Shown: piece by piece, positions 23,617-34,565 of the stretch
Layout: the number at the start of each line of letters is the position of its first letter
Position numbering within the stretch: the first letter of the stretch is position 1
Notes under the pieces: model-generated
Told to the model about the DNA's origin: nothing
Seen by the model: only the letters and a program-made list of their open reading frames with translations
The model's database searches: none
Assembly (NCBI GenBank): GCA_936432065.2
Contig: OW386293.2
Location: 104,305,795 to 104,369,794, forward strand
Direction: 5' to 3'
Source of the DNA: Rutpela maculata
Taxonomy: Eukaryota > Arthropoda > Insecta > Coleoptera > Cerambycidae
Length of the DNA: 64,000 nucleotides
Position numbers and translations under genes: made by a program

Positions 23617-23937
23617 TTACATGACTACAGGTAACAAACAAATGACAATCATAGATATATATACCGATGGCAAAGTTAAAATTTTGAAATCCCTAAATTT
23701 TTCCCTAACATCCTCTCTAAAACCCATAAAACACATAAAGTGAATGGCATGGCGCTGTATAGAAAATACTCGATCAGTATGTGCCGAATGACCCCAAGTT
23801 ATTATTGCAAAGCTGATTACCGAAGGAAAAAGACTGAAGTAGGCTGTTTTTACCACGCGACATGTATAAGATTTATTATTAATAATCCAGCCAAATTGGA
23901 ACAAATTTCGACGTTTGACGAAAAAACTGTTGGCCAT
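23617..23937 (-). pseudogene. LINE reverse transcriptase, C-terminal fragment
   Basis: A 106-codon frame contains SVISFAIITWGHSAHTDRVF and REDVREKFRDFKILTLPS, the thumb/connection segment that follows the RT palm in Jockey/CR1-type LINEs (pattern: SxISYAIxxWG, then IQRRAIR, then KILTLPSLYI). The palm domain and 3' tail are absent. It is one of several minus-strand LINE pieces in this half of the window. Confidence 0.7.
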
Positions 23938-23986
23938 CTTGGTAAAATGGCGCTCCGACGCGATTTTCGTATATTAGAAAATGCTA

Positions 23987-24019
<33 letters not shown>

Positions 24020-24057
24020 CGACAACGACAACAACAACAACAACGACAACGACAACG

Positions 24058-24097
<40 letters not shown>
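23987..24097 (+). repeat. (AAC)n microsatellite
   Basis: About 37 AAC/ACA triplets with a few ACG variants. It is read as a Thr run in one frame, which is a shadow and not a protein. Confidence 0.95.
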
Positions 24098-24098
<1 letters not shown>

Positions 24099-25090
24099 TC
24101 TTATAGCTAATACTTATGAAGTATTGAATTACATGATAGAATTCCTAGCATTTTAACGCAAAGAAATATATAGAAAATACTTAAATCATTTATTTAAATT
24201 CAGTCATTCGCACTTTTCAATTTAATTTAATATGAAATTATCTACTTTCTGCATACTGGTACCTTAATCTGGTCACGCTAATACTACTTACGTAAACAAT
24301 TTATATCTCTAACTATTATACTTATATTTACATAAAAATAATGCTTATAAAATTATCTACTAAGTGTCATGCATTTTTTTTCTATTATATTGGCAATACG
24401 AAAGCAAAGAGTATATTGGATTTCATCTACACATTTCAAAAATTTTAAATATCTCTCGTAGAGAAAGAAAAAATTCATCATATCATCATTAAATTCGCAA
24501 TAATCTTCAATATGTCCGTATGGGTCCGTCTTTCTGTCAGTCCGTTCGTCTGTCCATCTACTCCATCCGCCATGTCTCTTTTACGGTAAATAATTTAAAA
24601 GAGAAAAGCCCGATTTTAATGAAATTTGGATAATAAATTACTGTTAAAAAGCACATGTGAAAATAGTGTTGCAACCTTTTATAAGATTCTAAGTTTAAGT
24701 GACATACTTGCAATTTTAATGATCTCCCGATAATAGGTAGATAGATAGATAGAAATATTATATTTCCCACAATATGTATCTTACAAACTACAATGATTGT
24801 TATGGTGTACACATGTATTGTTAGAACTAGATACATACTTCTGGCTCTCTGCGAGCCTTAGAGAAAATATCGCCTAGTTTGACTGTGGTTTATAGAATAA
24901 TTGTCTGTCTCAGATAATATACTACATTATAGATAACATACTACAATAAGGTAAGAATAGTAATAGCAACAATAATAAATGGTACGTATTTAAGCTAGCA
25001 GGCTGAGACCTGCAAATTTTAAATGATATTCAATGAAATTCAATGATATTTAATAAAATCTAAGCAAATTATATGATGTAGGTATATAGT
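24098..25090. other. Gap, no gene; weak GGAC-type repeat
   Basis: 24460-24640 contains GTCCGTCTTTCTGTCAGTCCG and a block like AATTTAAAAGAGAAAAGCCC, a diverged relative of the repeat at 14110 and 27610. A (GATA)n run lies at 24735. The rest shows nothing I recognise. Confidence 0.4.
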
Positions 25091-25150
25091 GCCATTCATA
25101 TTTATTTGTTGTGGCTACCCGGATTCCGAAAATACAAATGACCTGTTGTT

Positions 25151-26215
25151 TTAGTTGAGATCATCCACATTGGTTTTTAGAATATTTTTCAATTCCTTTT
25201 TAAATAGATTTAAGGACGGTTTTTGCTGAACTCTTTCTGGAAGATGATTAAATATTTTTACACCTGCATATACGGGTCCTCTTCTGTTTACATCCAAATT
25301 GTATGAGGGAGTTCGGTATATGTTTCTGTATCGTGTATCATAATTGTGGATATCAGATGGTGTGGAAAGCCTTTTTTGTTCTTTGTAAATTATTATACTG
25401 ATTTTATATATGTACAAATTCGTTAAGGTAAATATTCTGTGCTTTTTAAAGTAATCTCTACACGAGTCCCGCGTATTTAGATTAAATAGTGCTCTTATGG
25501 CTTTTTTTTGTACTAAAAATGTTGTCTTAGCATTGGTTGAATTTCCCCAAAATTCTACTCCATATTGCATAGTAGAGTAGAAGTATGCATAATAGACTGT
25601 TTTACCAACATTGAAACCGATGTTTTGTCTGATTGTATTTATGGCATAAACTGCATGGCTTAATTTTTTATCTAATTCTATAATGTGAGTTTTCCAGTCA
25701 AGCTGTTGGTCCAAATGAATACCTAAAAATTTAGTGGTAGACGTGGGGATGACATCTCCACCATTTGTTGAGATAACAGTATGAGGTTGTGTTTTGTTTG
25801 GTTGGAATAGAATATTAAAAGTTTTATTTACATTTAAAACCAGCTTATTGGCTGCGAACCAATCGCATAAATCGTCTAATAAAGTCTTTGTTATACCGAT
25901 TAGATCGTCTAAATTTTTGTGCTGTAGCGTGATGCTTGTGTCGTCAGCAAATTGTGAGAATTTCGCGAGTGGGAAATTTGCTGCTACGTTATTTACGTAT
26001 ATTAAGAATAAAGTTGGTCCCAGGATAGAACCTTGCGGAACCCCACACTTTATGTAGCCCGGGTTTGTGGATACTTTGTTTACTCGCTCCTCCTCGTTTG
26101 ATGTTATTTTCACAGACATGGTGCGATCACTTAAGTAAGATTTAAACCAATCATGAACAATGCCCCGTATTCCATAATACTCCATCTTGTCCAGCAGAAT
26201 TTTGTGGTCGACGCA
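25151..26215 (-). pseudogene. LINE-A reverse transcriptase, main part
   Basis: Encodes the RT palm from just after motif A: GVPQGSILGP (residues 48-57 of the 344-codon frame starting at 26185) is motif B and FADD (79-82) is the catalytic motif C. These are followed by the VNKTFNILF and STTKFLGIHLD segments and the ordinary C-terminal tail. No RNase H domain follows, as in Jockey/CR1-type LINEs. Relative to the upstream part the frame is shifted at about 26215, where roughly 11 bp of motif A are missing. Stop at 25151; the A-rich 3' end lies near 25090. Confidence 0.8.
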
Positions 26216-26721
26216 ATCGAATCGCAGAAGACAGTAATTGGTATGTCTTTATTTTCTAGTATTTCATTTACATTACCGATTAAGTCGAGACTAGCTGCCG
26301 TTGTATTTTTCCCACTTCTAAAGCCGTATTGTCTATCTGAGAATGTTTTATTTTTTTCAAAATATTTGGTAATTTGCTCCTTAACTGCAGCTTCCAGAAT
26401 TTTAGAGATAACTGATAAAAGTGAAATTGGTCTGTAGTTCGATATTTCGGTTTTCTCACCTTTTTTAAATAGTGGTTTAATTACTGCATGTTTAAGGCAA
26501 CTTGGAAAAGTTCCTGTAATTAGAGATAAGTTAATTATGTAAGTTATTGGTTTTATAAGGTAATCTACTACTTCGCTTATTATTGTTATTGGGATATCGT
26601 CTGAGCCTGTACTGTTTTTTTGTTTAAAATTTTTTATCAGTCGTTTTATTTCTGCTTCTGTCATTGGTGAAAAGAAAAATGAGTTATACTTATACGATTT
26701 TACTGTCGTTTCGTAAGCCAT
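26216..26721 (-). pseudogene. LINE-A reverse transcriptase, N-terminal part
   Basis: Contains KKGEKTEISNYRPISLLSVI, the RT fingers motif, and DRQYGFRSGKNTTAA. It ends at VFCDS where motif A should continue as a D-x-x-x-A-F-D stretch. The Asp codon is retained but about 11 bp after it are gone, which shifts the frame and removes part of the metal-binding loop, so the copy cannot be active. A further frameshift separates it from the piece above 26739. Confidence 0.75.
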
Positions 26722-26738
26722 AGCTTCTCTTTTGCTGG

Positions 26739-27188
26739 TTATGTTTTTGTTAGTTCCTCTCCCACGTTTAAGTAAAATTTTTGAAATTCTGATGCCACTG
26801 CGAGTGGATCCCTGATTATTTCATTTTCTTGATTTAGGATATTAATGTCATTCTGTGTCTTAGCCGCTTTTTGTTTTATGTTTGAATCAATTAATTTCCA
26901 AGTGGATCTTATTTTGTTTGATGAGTTTGTTATATAATTATTTGCATAAATTTGTTTTGCAATGATTACGAGTTTTTCCAGTGTTTTACAATAGTTGCGC
27001 ACGTAATTTTTGAAGAATATATTTGTGGTAAAAAATTTTTTAATATATAATAAAGAGCGTTTATTACGGCATGATGTTTTTATCCCCTCTGTAATCCATC
27101 CCGGACATTTATTTTCATGATTGATCTTGATACATTTAACTGGAAATGCCACATTAAAACAGCTGATGAAATAATCATAAAAAAACAT
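26739..27188 (-). pseudogene. LINE-A linker between endonuclease and RT
   Basis: Encodes the conserved linker of Jockey/CR1-like ORF2: CPGWITEGIKTSCRNKRSLL, a KIRSTWKLID segment and FYLNVGEEL just before the RT. It stops early at 26739. An extra T in a T-run near 27185 shifts it against the endonuclease piece, with which it otherwise abuts. Confidence 0.7.
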
Positions 27189-27600
27189 CGCAAGCTAGAT
27201 TTACATCAGTTTCTGTGTAGAGTGTACTCCAGTCTATTTCAGAAAAGTTTTTGAAAAGGATTTTATTTCTAGGACTGAATATTCTTTTTTCTATTTTTAG
27301 GGGTTCAGGACTGAGGGATACGTTTTGAAGAGTAATTTTTTGCCCATAATGATCACTAAGACCGTAATCGTCATTTGAAGTATTTAGAAGTATTTCTGTA
27401 TCATTGATCAGTATGTTGTCTATTAGAGAGCTTGATTTGTTTACAACCCTTGTTGGAGTGTTGATGGTGGTGGATAAATTAAATACCTTTAGTAACGTTA
27501 CAAATTCATCTTGATTCTCGAAACGTTGGTTAATATACCATACAATATATTTGTGTTTGTAGAATCTTATCAAAAGCACTACAAAGTGCATTTTTTTAAT
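27175..27600 (-). pseudogene. LINE-A endonuclease C-terminus
   Basis: Contains SSLIDNILINDTE and GLSDHYGQ, the SDH motif that closes the apurinic-type endonuclease domain of LINEs. Everything upstream is missing because the GGAC-type repeat begins at about 27610, so the element is 5'-truncated or interrupted there. Confidence 0.7.
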
Positions 27601-27609
27601 AAAATGTTT

Positions 27610-27900
27610 CATAACTTTTATATTTGCTAATCGATTTTTTTTTTAAATCAACACTAACTTACTCTCCAAATTTCAATAAAATCGGACTTTTCTCTTTTAA
27701 ATGATCGTACTCACAAAAACGTACCGTACAGAGAGACAGTCGGACAAACGAACATCTTAAAGCTATACGGAATTCTAGAATTAACATAATAATATGAATT
27801 TTATATTCTTTACGAGTGCTATTTACGGTATTAGAAATGCGTCGATCAAATGCAATTTTCGTATTTCCGAAGATTATAATAGGCACGAAAAAAGTGTATA
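27610..27900 (-). repeat. Dispersed GGAC-type repeat, second copy
   Basis: Shares AACACTAACTTACT, CAATAAAATCGGACTTTTCT and an ACAGTCGGACAAACG block with 14110-14350. Terminal sequence matches to AGATTATAATAGG. Non-coding. Confidence 0.55.
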
Positions 27901-28064
27901 TCATATTTTTTTTGTGGACAATTTTATAAACTTTTTTTTTATAGAAGACCTAATTTCGATAACTCTAATGGTTAACGAGACATAAGCAAACACTTAATCT
28001 GAGCACAATTTTTCCAAGATCGAGGCGCCACCGCAAAAGATAGAGTTGGGGACTCTTAGTATGT

Positions 28065-28915
28065 TTAGCAGAGAGTCTTAATGAATATTTCTGCCAAGTT
28101 CGAAGATTTTATCAGTTTTTTCCCCCAGGTAAGGAAAGGATCTAAGAATACTGTAATGAATCTTGTACACTCCGTATTTTTGGCGGCATCTAAATTACGG
28201 TATGGGAATACCATGTTTATTGTCTTCTCATTGTTTAGGAGTAACTTATTTGCTGTGAACCAGTTTTGAAAATCTACTGCTTTACCAGCCATCATGTAGT
28301 AAATACTTTACCATTTTCTTGAGTGCTGATTGTGGTATCATCGGCATAAATACAGTACAATTTACATTGGCGTAAATTAAATCACTAGTATAAATAATGA
28401 ACAACACTGGTAACAGTATCGATCCCTGTGGTACACTGTGGTTGATTGATAAAAGGTCGGAGTTTTACGTACTTTGTATTATTTGACGCCATTGAAGCCT
28501 TAAGAATGTAACTTGCCTAATAAAATATAGTAAGAAATACAATCAATCGCAAAAAATAGATTCTACATAGCTTGTATTTTCGAATTAATCCACAATGATG
28601 TCTATTAATTTTAAAACAGCTATTGATGTTGAGCGATTCTGTCTGAAACCAAACTGATCATCAATTAATAGGACGTTTTTTTTTCAAGGTATTCGCAGAT
28701 TTGTTTCTTCGGAAGAATTTCAATTGTTTTTGTAATTACTGGTAACAAAATATTGATCGGTAGTATACTGAATCGTCTGTTGAATCCTTTTTATATATTA
28801 CTGGTATTATTTTAGTAATTTTAAATCAATCTGAATATGTACCTTCTCTAATACATACGTAAAGTAGTTTATTAATGGTATAATCGAAATGCTCTCGACA
28901 TTAATTGTTTTATAA
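28065..28915 (-). pseudogene. LINE-B reverse transcriptase, heavily decayed
   Basis: Pieces of an RT can be followed downward from about 28915: an opening segment, DDQFGFRQNRST near 28660, the motif B VPQGSILxPVLF near 28430, a YADDT-like remnant near 28340, and FQNWFTANKLLLNNEKTINM at 28065-28270. Several frameshifts and stops lie between them. The upstream end abuts the 3' end of LINE-C at about 28920. Confidence 0.65.
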
Positions 28916-28920
28916 TTCAC

Positions 28921-30187
28921 AACATATTTATTTATTTTTATTTATTTATATTTTGTCATCTAGATGTACCGGGTACATATATGAACGTCATACATAATAA
29001 AATACACAAAAAACAATTTAAAAATGCACAAAATACAATTTAAAAATACACAAAATACAATTTAAAAAACATAAGATAAAAAAACTATACAGACAAATTG
29101 TAATGCAACTACATACATTATAACTTTAGGCTTTATCACAGATGATTAAACATCACTGTTACACTCAAAATATTCATCAACGGAATAAAAACTATTTATG
29201 ATGAGGAACTTCTTTAGTTCATTATTTATTTATTGATGTCATGTTTTTTATTTCTGCAGGTAACTTATTATATAATTTAATTCCAGCATAGTGAGGTGAT
29301 TTTTCATATGTTGATGACTTATGATTAGTCGTTCTGAGTAAGCTACATGTGAGTGGATATTAGTATTTACATTGAATTTATAAAGGTTTTTTTTTAATAA
29401 ACATTATAGTCTTTAAAATATAGATACAATGAACTGTTAAGATTCTGTATTCCCTAAAGCAAGCTTTACAAGTTTCTCTAGGGCCCAGGCTAAATATTAA
29501 TCTGATGAGTCTTTTTTGCAGTATGAATACTCTATTTATATTTGTCGCACGTCCCCGGACTATAATATTGTACGAAAGATGGGAGTATGCCAATGCATAG
29601 TATATATTTACCAGGTATTTTGTATCGAATAAATTTTTTACTTGTCTTATAGCAAAGTACGCAGAGTTAACCTTTTTACATAAGTAATCAATATGTTGTT
29701 CCCAACATAGATTTTCGTCTACTATAGTTCCTAAAAATTTTGTAAATGGTGAAAATTGTCCTGTAGGAATGATGTTATTCAGATCACTAAGAGGTGTCCT
29801 CCGTTTAGATAAGTATAAGCATTCTGTTTTATCAATATTCAAGATAAGAGTATTTTTCGCACACCATTCCTTGTAGATTGTCAAAATTTCCAAAACTTTG
29901 GTGTTAAGTTCCTCAGGATCTGGAGCTGAGATCACAATGGAGGTATCGTCTGCAAACATAATAGTTAGGGCATTTTTAATAGCCGATGGAAGATCATTGA
30001 CGAATAACAGAAATATTAGTGGTCCATGCACAGATCCCTGTGGAACACCAATATTTATGTCATAATCGTTTGAAACAGAGTTAGATACTTTCACACGTAT
30101 TTTTTGATCAGTTAAAAAATATTTGATCAGATTCAGCGCAGACCCTCTGATACCAGAACTCTGCAGCTTACATACAATGAAATCAAC
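28921..30187 (-). pseudogene. LINE-C reverse transcriptase and 3' end
   Basis: From 30187 downward the RT frame is open: SGIRGSALNLIKYFLTD, then the GVPQGSVHGP motif B, FADD (residues 47-50 counted from 30094) and IDKTECLYLSKRR, to a stop at 29378. The C-terminus continues in other frames to about 29200. A 3' untranslated part with A-rich blocks ends in (TTTAT)n at about 28930. The upstream part lies beyond the palindrome at 32622-33604; GTT|GAT at the junction is the codon pair restored by removing the insertion. Confidence 0.8.
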
Positions 30188-32621
30188 TAGACTAGTCTAT
30201 AAGCTTCAAAAGGTGTTAATTCTACATACTATTATTACAATTATGTGGTTTAGCTCATTCGATCCGGAATGATGTCTAGATCATTGTGCCAAATAATTAA
30301 ATTAGCCCATAAAAAATTCCAAAAGTTATAAACAATTAAACACCTTCAAAAAATAGTGTTTGGTTTATAGCTAATTATTCGTAAATTATAAATATTTTAG
30401 AAATTTGAAAAAAAGATCCTTAAAGAGGAGGAAATTTAGTAAAAAAAAGTTCCAACTCCCGGAACTGTACCTCCATTATTTATAATTTTAATTTAACGCT
30501 GAAAATAGCCCTCCGCGCGCCATTGTTAGGTTGCGCGCACGGCCTCGAAAGTGAGTACGTCACTTAAAAAAATTTTTTTTAAGTACTTAAAGTTAATTGA
30601 AAAATCTAAAAAAATTATAGTATAATCTAAACACTTTAAAGAATTGATTCCCGTTGGAATTTTTCATAAAAACAAATTTTTCAATATGCTAGACGATTGT
30701 TAATTAACAAAATTTTTTCAAACTTCCTTCATCGTTCTAAACTAAAAAAAATGTTAAAATAATTGCCGTAAAATTATTTCGCTTTGTGGAGCTCTTCTTA
30801 TATACATACAAAACAAGATTGCATTATCAAAGTTTTAAAAATGTTAATACTTTGTTTATAATAATTTTTTTAAGTTAATAAAAAAAGAAAAAACACAATA
30901 ATGTTGTAAAGAAAATTTTTTTCTTTATTTATTATTATATTTTCGTTTTTATGTCAATAAAAGACATTTATTAATTAAAAAAAATAATTTTTTTCTCCAT
31001 TTTTTTATAAAAATTTTATAAACAAATGGACTATTTTTATATTTTAAAAAAAATTTTTTTTCTAATTTTATAGAGAACTGTCAATTATGATTTTTGAAAA
31101 AAAAATTTTTTCTTAATAATTATTTTTAATTGTTTATAATCGTTTTTTCAATATATTTGTTGTTTAAATTATTAGTTAAGAAATTTTTTTTTTTCTAAAA
31201 ATCATAATTGACTTTTCTCTACAAAATAACAAAAAAAATTTTTTTTTCATTAACAATTGCATTGTTTATTAACTTTACAATTTGTTATAAACAAATTCTC
31301 AACTTTGTTTTATTTTTTTTCTGAAAGTAATAATAATTACAAAAACGACCTCGTGCATTAAAATACCGAAAAAAATTTCATTTTCTTTTTGTAGCACGTA
31401 TATTTTCAAAATTACATAAAAAATAAAATGAAATTTTTTTCGGTATTTTAATGCACGAGGTCGTTTTTGTAATTATTATTACTTTCAGAAAAAAAATAAA
31501 ACAAAGTTGAGAATTTGTTTATAACAAATTGTAAAGTTAATAAACAATGCAATTGTTAATGAAAAAAAAATTTTTTTTTGTTATTTTGTAGAGAAAAGTC
31601 AATTATGATTTTTAGAAAAAAAAAAATTTCTTAACTAATAATTTAAACAACAAATATATTGAAAAAACGATTATAAACAATTAAAAATAATTATTAAGAA
31701 AAAATTTTTTTTTCAAAAATCATAATTGACAGTTCTCTATAAAATTAGAAAAAAAAATTTTTTAAAAATATAAAAATAGTCCATTTGTTTATAAAATTTT
31801 TATAAAAAAATGGAGAAAAAAATTATTTTTTTTAATTAATAAATGTCTTTTATTGACATAAAAACGAAAATATAATAATAAATAAAGAAAAAAATTTTCT
31901 TTACAACATTATTGTGTTTTTTCTTTTTTTATTAACTTAAAAAAATTATTATAAACAAAGTATTAACATTTTTAAAACTTTGATAACGCAATCTTGTTTT
32001 GTATGTATATAAGAAGAGCTCCACAAAGCGAAATAATTTTACGGCAATTATTTTAACATTTTTTTTAGTTTAGAAAGATGAAGGAAGTTTGAAAAAATTT
32101 TGTTAATTAACAATCGTCTAGCATATTGAAAAATTTGTTTTTATGAAAAATTCCAACGGGAATCAATTCTTTAAAGTGTTTAGATTATACTATAATTTTT
32201 TTAGATTTTTCAATTAACTTTAAGTACTTAAAAAAAATTTTTTTAAGTGACGTACTCACTTTCGAGGCCGTGCGCGCAACCTAACAATGGCGCGCGGAGG
32301 GCTATTTTCAGCGTTAAATTAAAATTATAAATAATGGAGGTACAGTTCCGGGAGTTGGAACTTTTTTTACTAAATTTCCTCCTCTTTAAGGATCTTTTTT
32401 TCAAATTTCTAAAATATTTATAATTTACGAATAATTAGCTATAAACCAAACACTATTTTTTGAAGGTGTTTAATTGTTTATAACTTTTGGAATTTTTTAT
32501 GGGCTAATTTAATTATTTGGCACAATGATCTAGACATCATTCCGGATCGAATGAGCTAAACCACATAATTGTAATAATAGTATGTAGAATTAACACCTTT
32601 TGAAGCTTATAGACTAGTCTA
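30188..32621. mobile_element. 2,434-bp near-perfect palindromic element
   Basis: Two 1,197-bp arms (30188-31384 and 31425-32621) are reverse complements with only a few differences that I could find, around a 40-bp loop at 31385-31424. Ends are TAGACTAGTCTATAAGC. It interrupts LINE-C, and AAC is present on both sides (30185-30187, 32622-32624). Removing the element and one AAC restores the LINE frame (DTLN-V-DFI), so the target duplication is 3 bp. There is no open frame of note and the sequence is AT-rich apart from a GC-rich patch at about 30510-30560. Confidence 0.9.
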
Positions 32622-32932
32622 AACATTAAGTGTATCAAAGGCTCTGCTTAGATCAAAAAATAGACCAATAACATGTTTTCTCTTGTCAATTTCATCACAC
32701 ATAAACTGCAAGAGCTGGCAAGTTGCTCTCTCAACAGGTAAAGATCTGTCATTTTTCAGCTCATTTATAGTTTCTTTTACCTCAATAGATCCTACTTCTC
32801 TGAATTTAAATATATTCAACTGTGGGTCTTGTGCTGTATGGTATATTTGGTAGCTGTTTTAATATTTTTTGCAGCCTCGACATAATGATTATAAAATCAG
32901 CTGCATTATCTTTATTTTGCCTATTAACATTG
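32622..32932 (-). pseudogene. LINE-C, motif A region and linker
   Basis: Contains GLFFDLSRAFDTLN, RT motif A, immediately before the palindrome, and ESATCQLLQFM-like sequence (here ERATCQLLQFMCDEID) just upstream. TINELKNDRS is joined directly to it, so about 100 residues of the RT fingers are deleted. Linker sequence continues to the SINE at 32933. Confidence 0.75.
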
Positions 32933-33040
32933 GGGGACGGTAGCTCAGTGGTTTAGCGCGTCTAGCTTGCATACTGGCGTACCTAGCGAAGCAGGTTCAA
33001 TCCCTGCTCATCGCGAAATAATTTTAATTATAAAATTATC
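32933..33040 (+). mobile_element. tRNA-derived SINE (tRNA-Ala-like head)
   Basis: 32940-32960 reads TAGCTCAGTGGTTTAGCGCG, a tRNA D-arm and pol III box A. GCAGGTTCAATCCCTGC (32990-33006) is a perfect T-arm with box B. Between them an arm with CTAG/CTGG pairing presents TGC in the loop, pointing to tRNA-Ala. The acceptor stem does not close and a long variable region is present, so it is a SINE head and not a tRNA gene. An AT-rich tail follows to about 33040. It sits within LINE-C. Confidence 0.7.
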
Positions 33041-33604
33041 CCCAAGAAGTGGTTCGGACTCCACTATAAGCTGTAGGGCCTCGTTTCTCTTTACCTAATA
33101 CAAATTCATTCTGGATTTTCAAGGAGTTACTTCGGTGACTTGAGAAGCGGTTAACAAAACATTTCAAAACATTTTTTTTAAACATTGTTGTTAATAACAT
33201 TCCACATTCCCCTTTAGGGATTTCCGCAATTTTTAATAGAGTTTGCATTTGCTTCTTTTTTGACATAATATTATTGCATTTTATATTTTTTCGAGCAATT
33301 TTTATTTCTTGTTGAATAAAGTTGATGGGTTTTCTAATAGTAGCCTCAGATGTCCCGGTGTTTTATTATTCCAGTTGCTTTATCAATGGGATTGTTGTTT
33401 TCGCCCTTAAATTGCTGTGATCGGACAAGAAATATTTAAATCACGTACGAGAATGTCCAATTTGACACAATTATTATTTAAGTCTATATTATTATTACTC
33501 AATAACACAGACCTGCAAAATTGTTTTTGAAAATTGTTTTGCATTGATCTTAGTACTGATTTCAAATATAAGCTCCATTTTTCTGTCACGTTAGGTTTTT
33601 TCAA
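33041..33604 (-). pseudogene. LINE-C linker upstream of the RT
   Basis: Two frames, 33036-33266 (KKQMQTLLKIAEIPKGECGM, SSHRSNSLKIQNEFVLGK) and 33407-33604 (KWSLYLKSVLRSMQNNFQ), resemble the endonuclease-RT linker of Jockey-like LINEs and run in the same direction as the RT pieces. Frameshifts separate them, and the endonuclease itself is not found. Confidence 0.5.
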
Positions 33605-34016
33605 AATAAAGGTATTAAAATATGTAAAAAATACACAAAATGATACTTTTGTTAATTAAACCTTTATTCTAATACAAAGTGTTTTCAACTAAAATCTACT
33701 TAAATATGATTCAAAAAGCATTCAAAATTCACTGAAAGTTATTATCAGTTCTTGTAAGCTTTTTCGCTGATCTTCAAAGCTCGTTTTGGTACTTTTCCTC
33801 TCAAGAACGTTCTTTGGGTCGTCTGTTTTAAGCGATCTTCAGTGGTATCTTCTTTCCATTTTTTTAAAATCTTGATGAAATGTTTCACTTACTGCTCAAG
33901 GTTTTCCGAAAAATAGTCTAAATACAAATCCAGTAAATCCAGATAAATCCAAATCTAGTAATTTTATTGGGGTACGGATTTCACAGCAAACGTCTCTAAA
34001 CCCAAATTATACAAAA
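33605..34016 (-). other. Mostly empty; short coding-like tail
   Basis: On the minus strand about 33755-33870 encodes KWKEDTTEDRLKQTTQRTFL, then a Lys/Arg-rich end and a stop. This has ordinary amino-acid composition but no domain I recognise. It could be the end of a transposase or gene fragment. The remainder is AT-rich and shows nothing. Confidence 0.25.
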
Positions 34017-34378
34017 TGTTATACAAAATTATACGCTTATTACCAAGACTTAGTCATAAGAAACCTTCACAGGTATATCATACTACATGATAACGACTTC
34101 TCTTATTAATCGCTTATCTTTGATATATTATGTTTCACCTTTGTTTCTCACATTTTATGCTGAAGGTTGAATTGCATTTCCTTTGTTCTTTATTTTGCTT
34201 ATGTAGACTCTGTATGTTATAAATACGACTAGGCATGCTTTGTAAAGTCAGTTATTAATTTCACTTAGAATGAAACACTTCTAATTATTATTATATTCCT
34301 TCTCCAAGAGCTATCGTTGACTCCGTTTAAGTAAATAAAAGTTTTTAAAAAGTCATTCATGTGAACCGTGATCTAACA
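34017..34378 (+). repeat. 5' LTR
   Basis: Starts TGTTATA and ends CTAACA. TATAAATA at 34218-34225 is a likely TATA box and AATAAA at 34334-34339 a likely poly(A) signal. It carries 14 bp (TGATATATTATGTT-like, near 34130) absent from the 3' LTR. Confidence 0.85.
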
Positions 34379-34379
34379 T

Positions 34380-34397
34380 TGGCGCAGTCGGTAGGAT
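34380..34397 (+). promoter_or_regulatory. Primer-binding site for reverse transcription
   Basis: TGGCGCAGTCGGTAGGA begins one base after the 5' LTR. From memory this matches the serine-tRNA-type primer site used by several insect gypsy-group elements. The 3' TGG is the expected complement of a tRNA CCA end. Confidence 0.7.
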
Positions 34398-34565
34398 CCG
34401 TAAACATCATCAGAACAAGAAGCCTAACTGGTAGTGAAGCGCAAAAGAACAAGGACAACATCTGCAGAAGGTGCCTAACTAATGCGTGTACATCTGCGAG
34501 AACAAGGAGACCTTCCTCACTGGTGGTGGCGGATCCCAATCCCTTGACGGACGAAGAACCTACCC

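Noticed and set aside
23740..24156. 138-codon open frame with a long Thr run
   Set aside because: The Thr run is the (AAC)n microsatellite read in one frame, and the first part is the reverse of a LINE C-terminus.
30541..32240. Short open frames in the palindrome arms
   Set aside because: None is long, and each is mirrored in the other arm; composition is AT runs.
32933..33015. Functional tRNA-Ala gene
   Set aside because: Box A, box B and the T-arm are good, but the 5' and 3' ends cannot form an acceptor stem, so a SINE head is the better reading.
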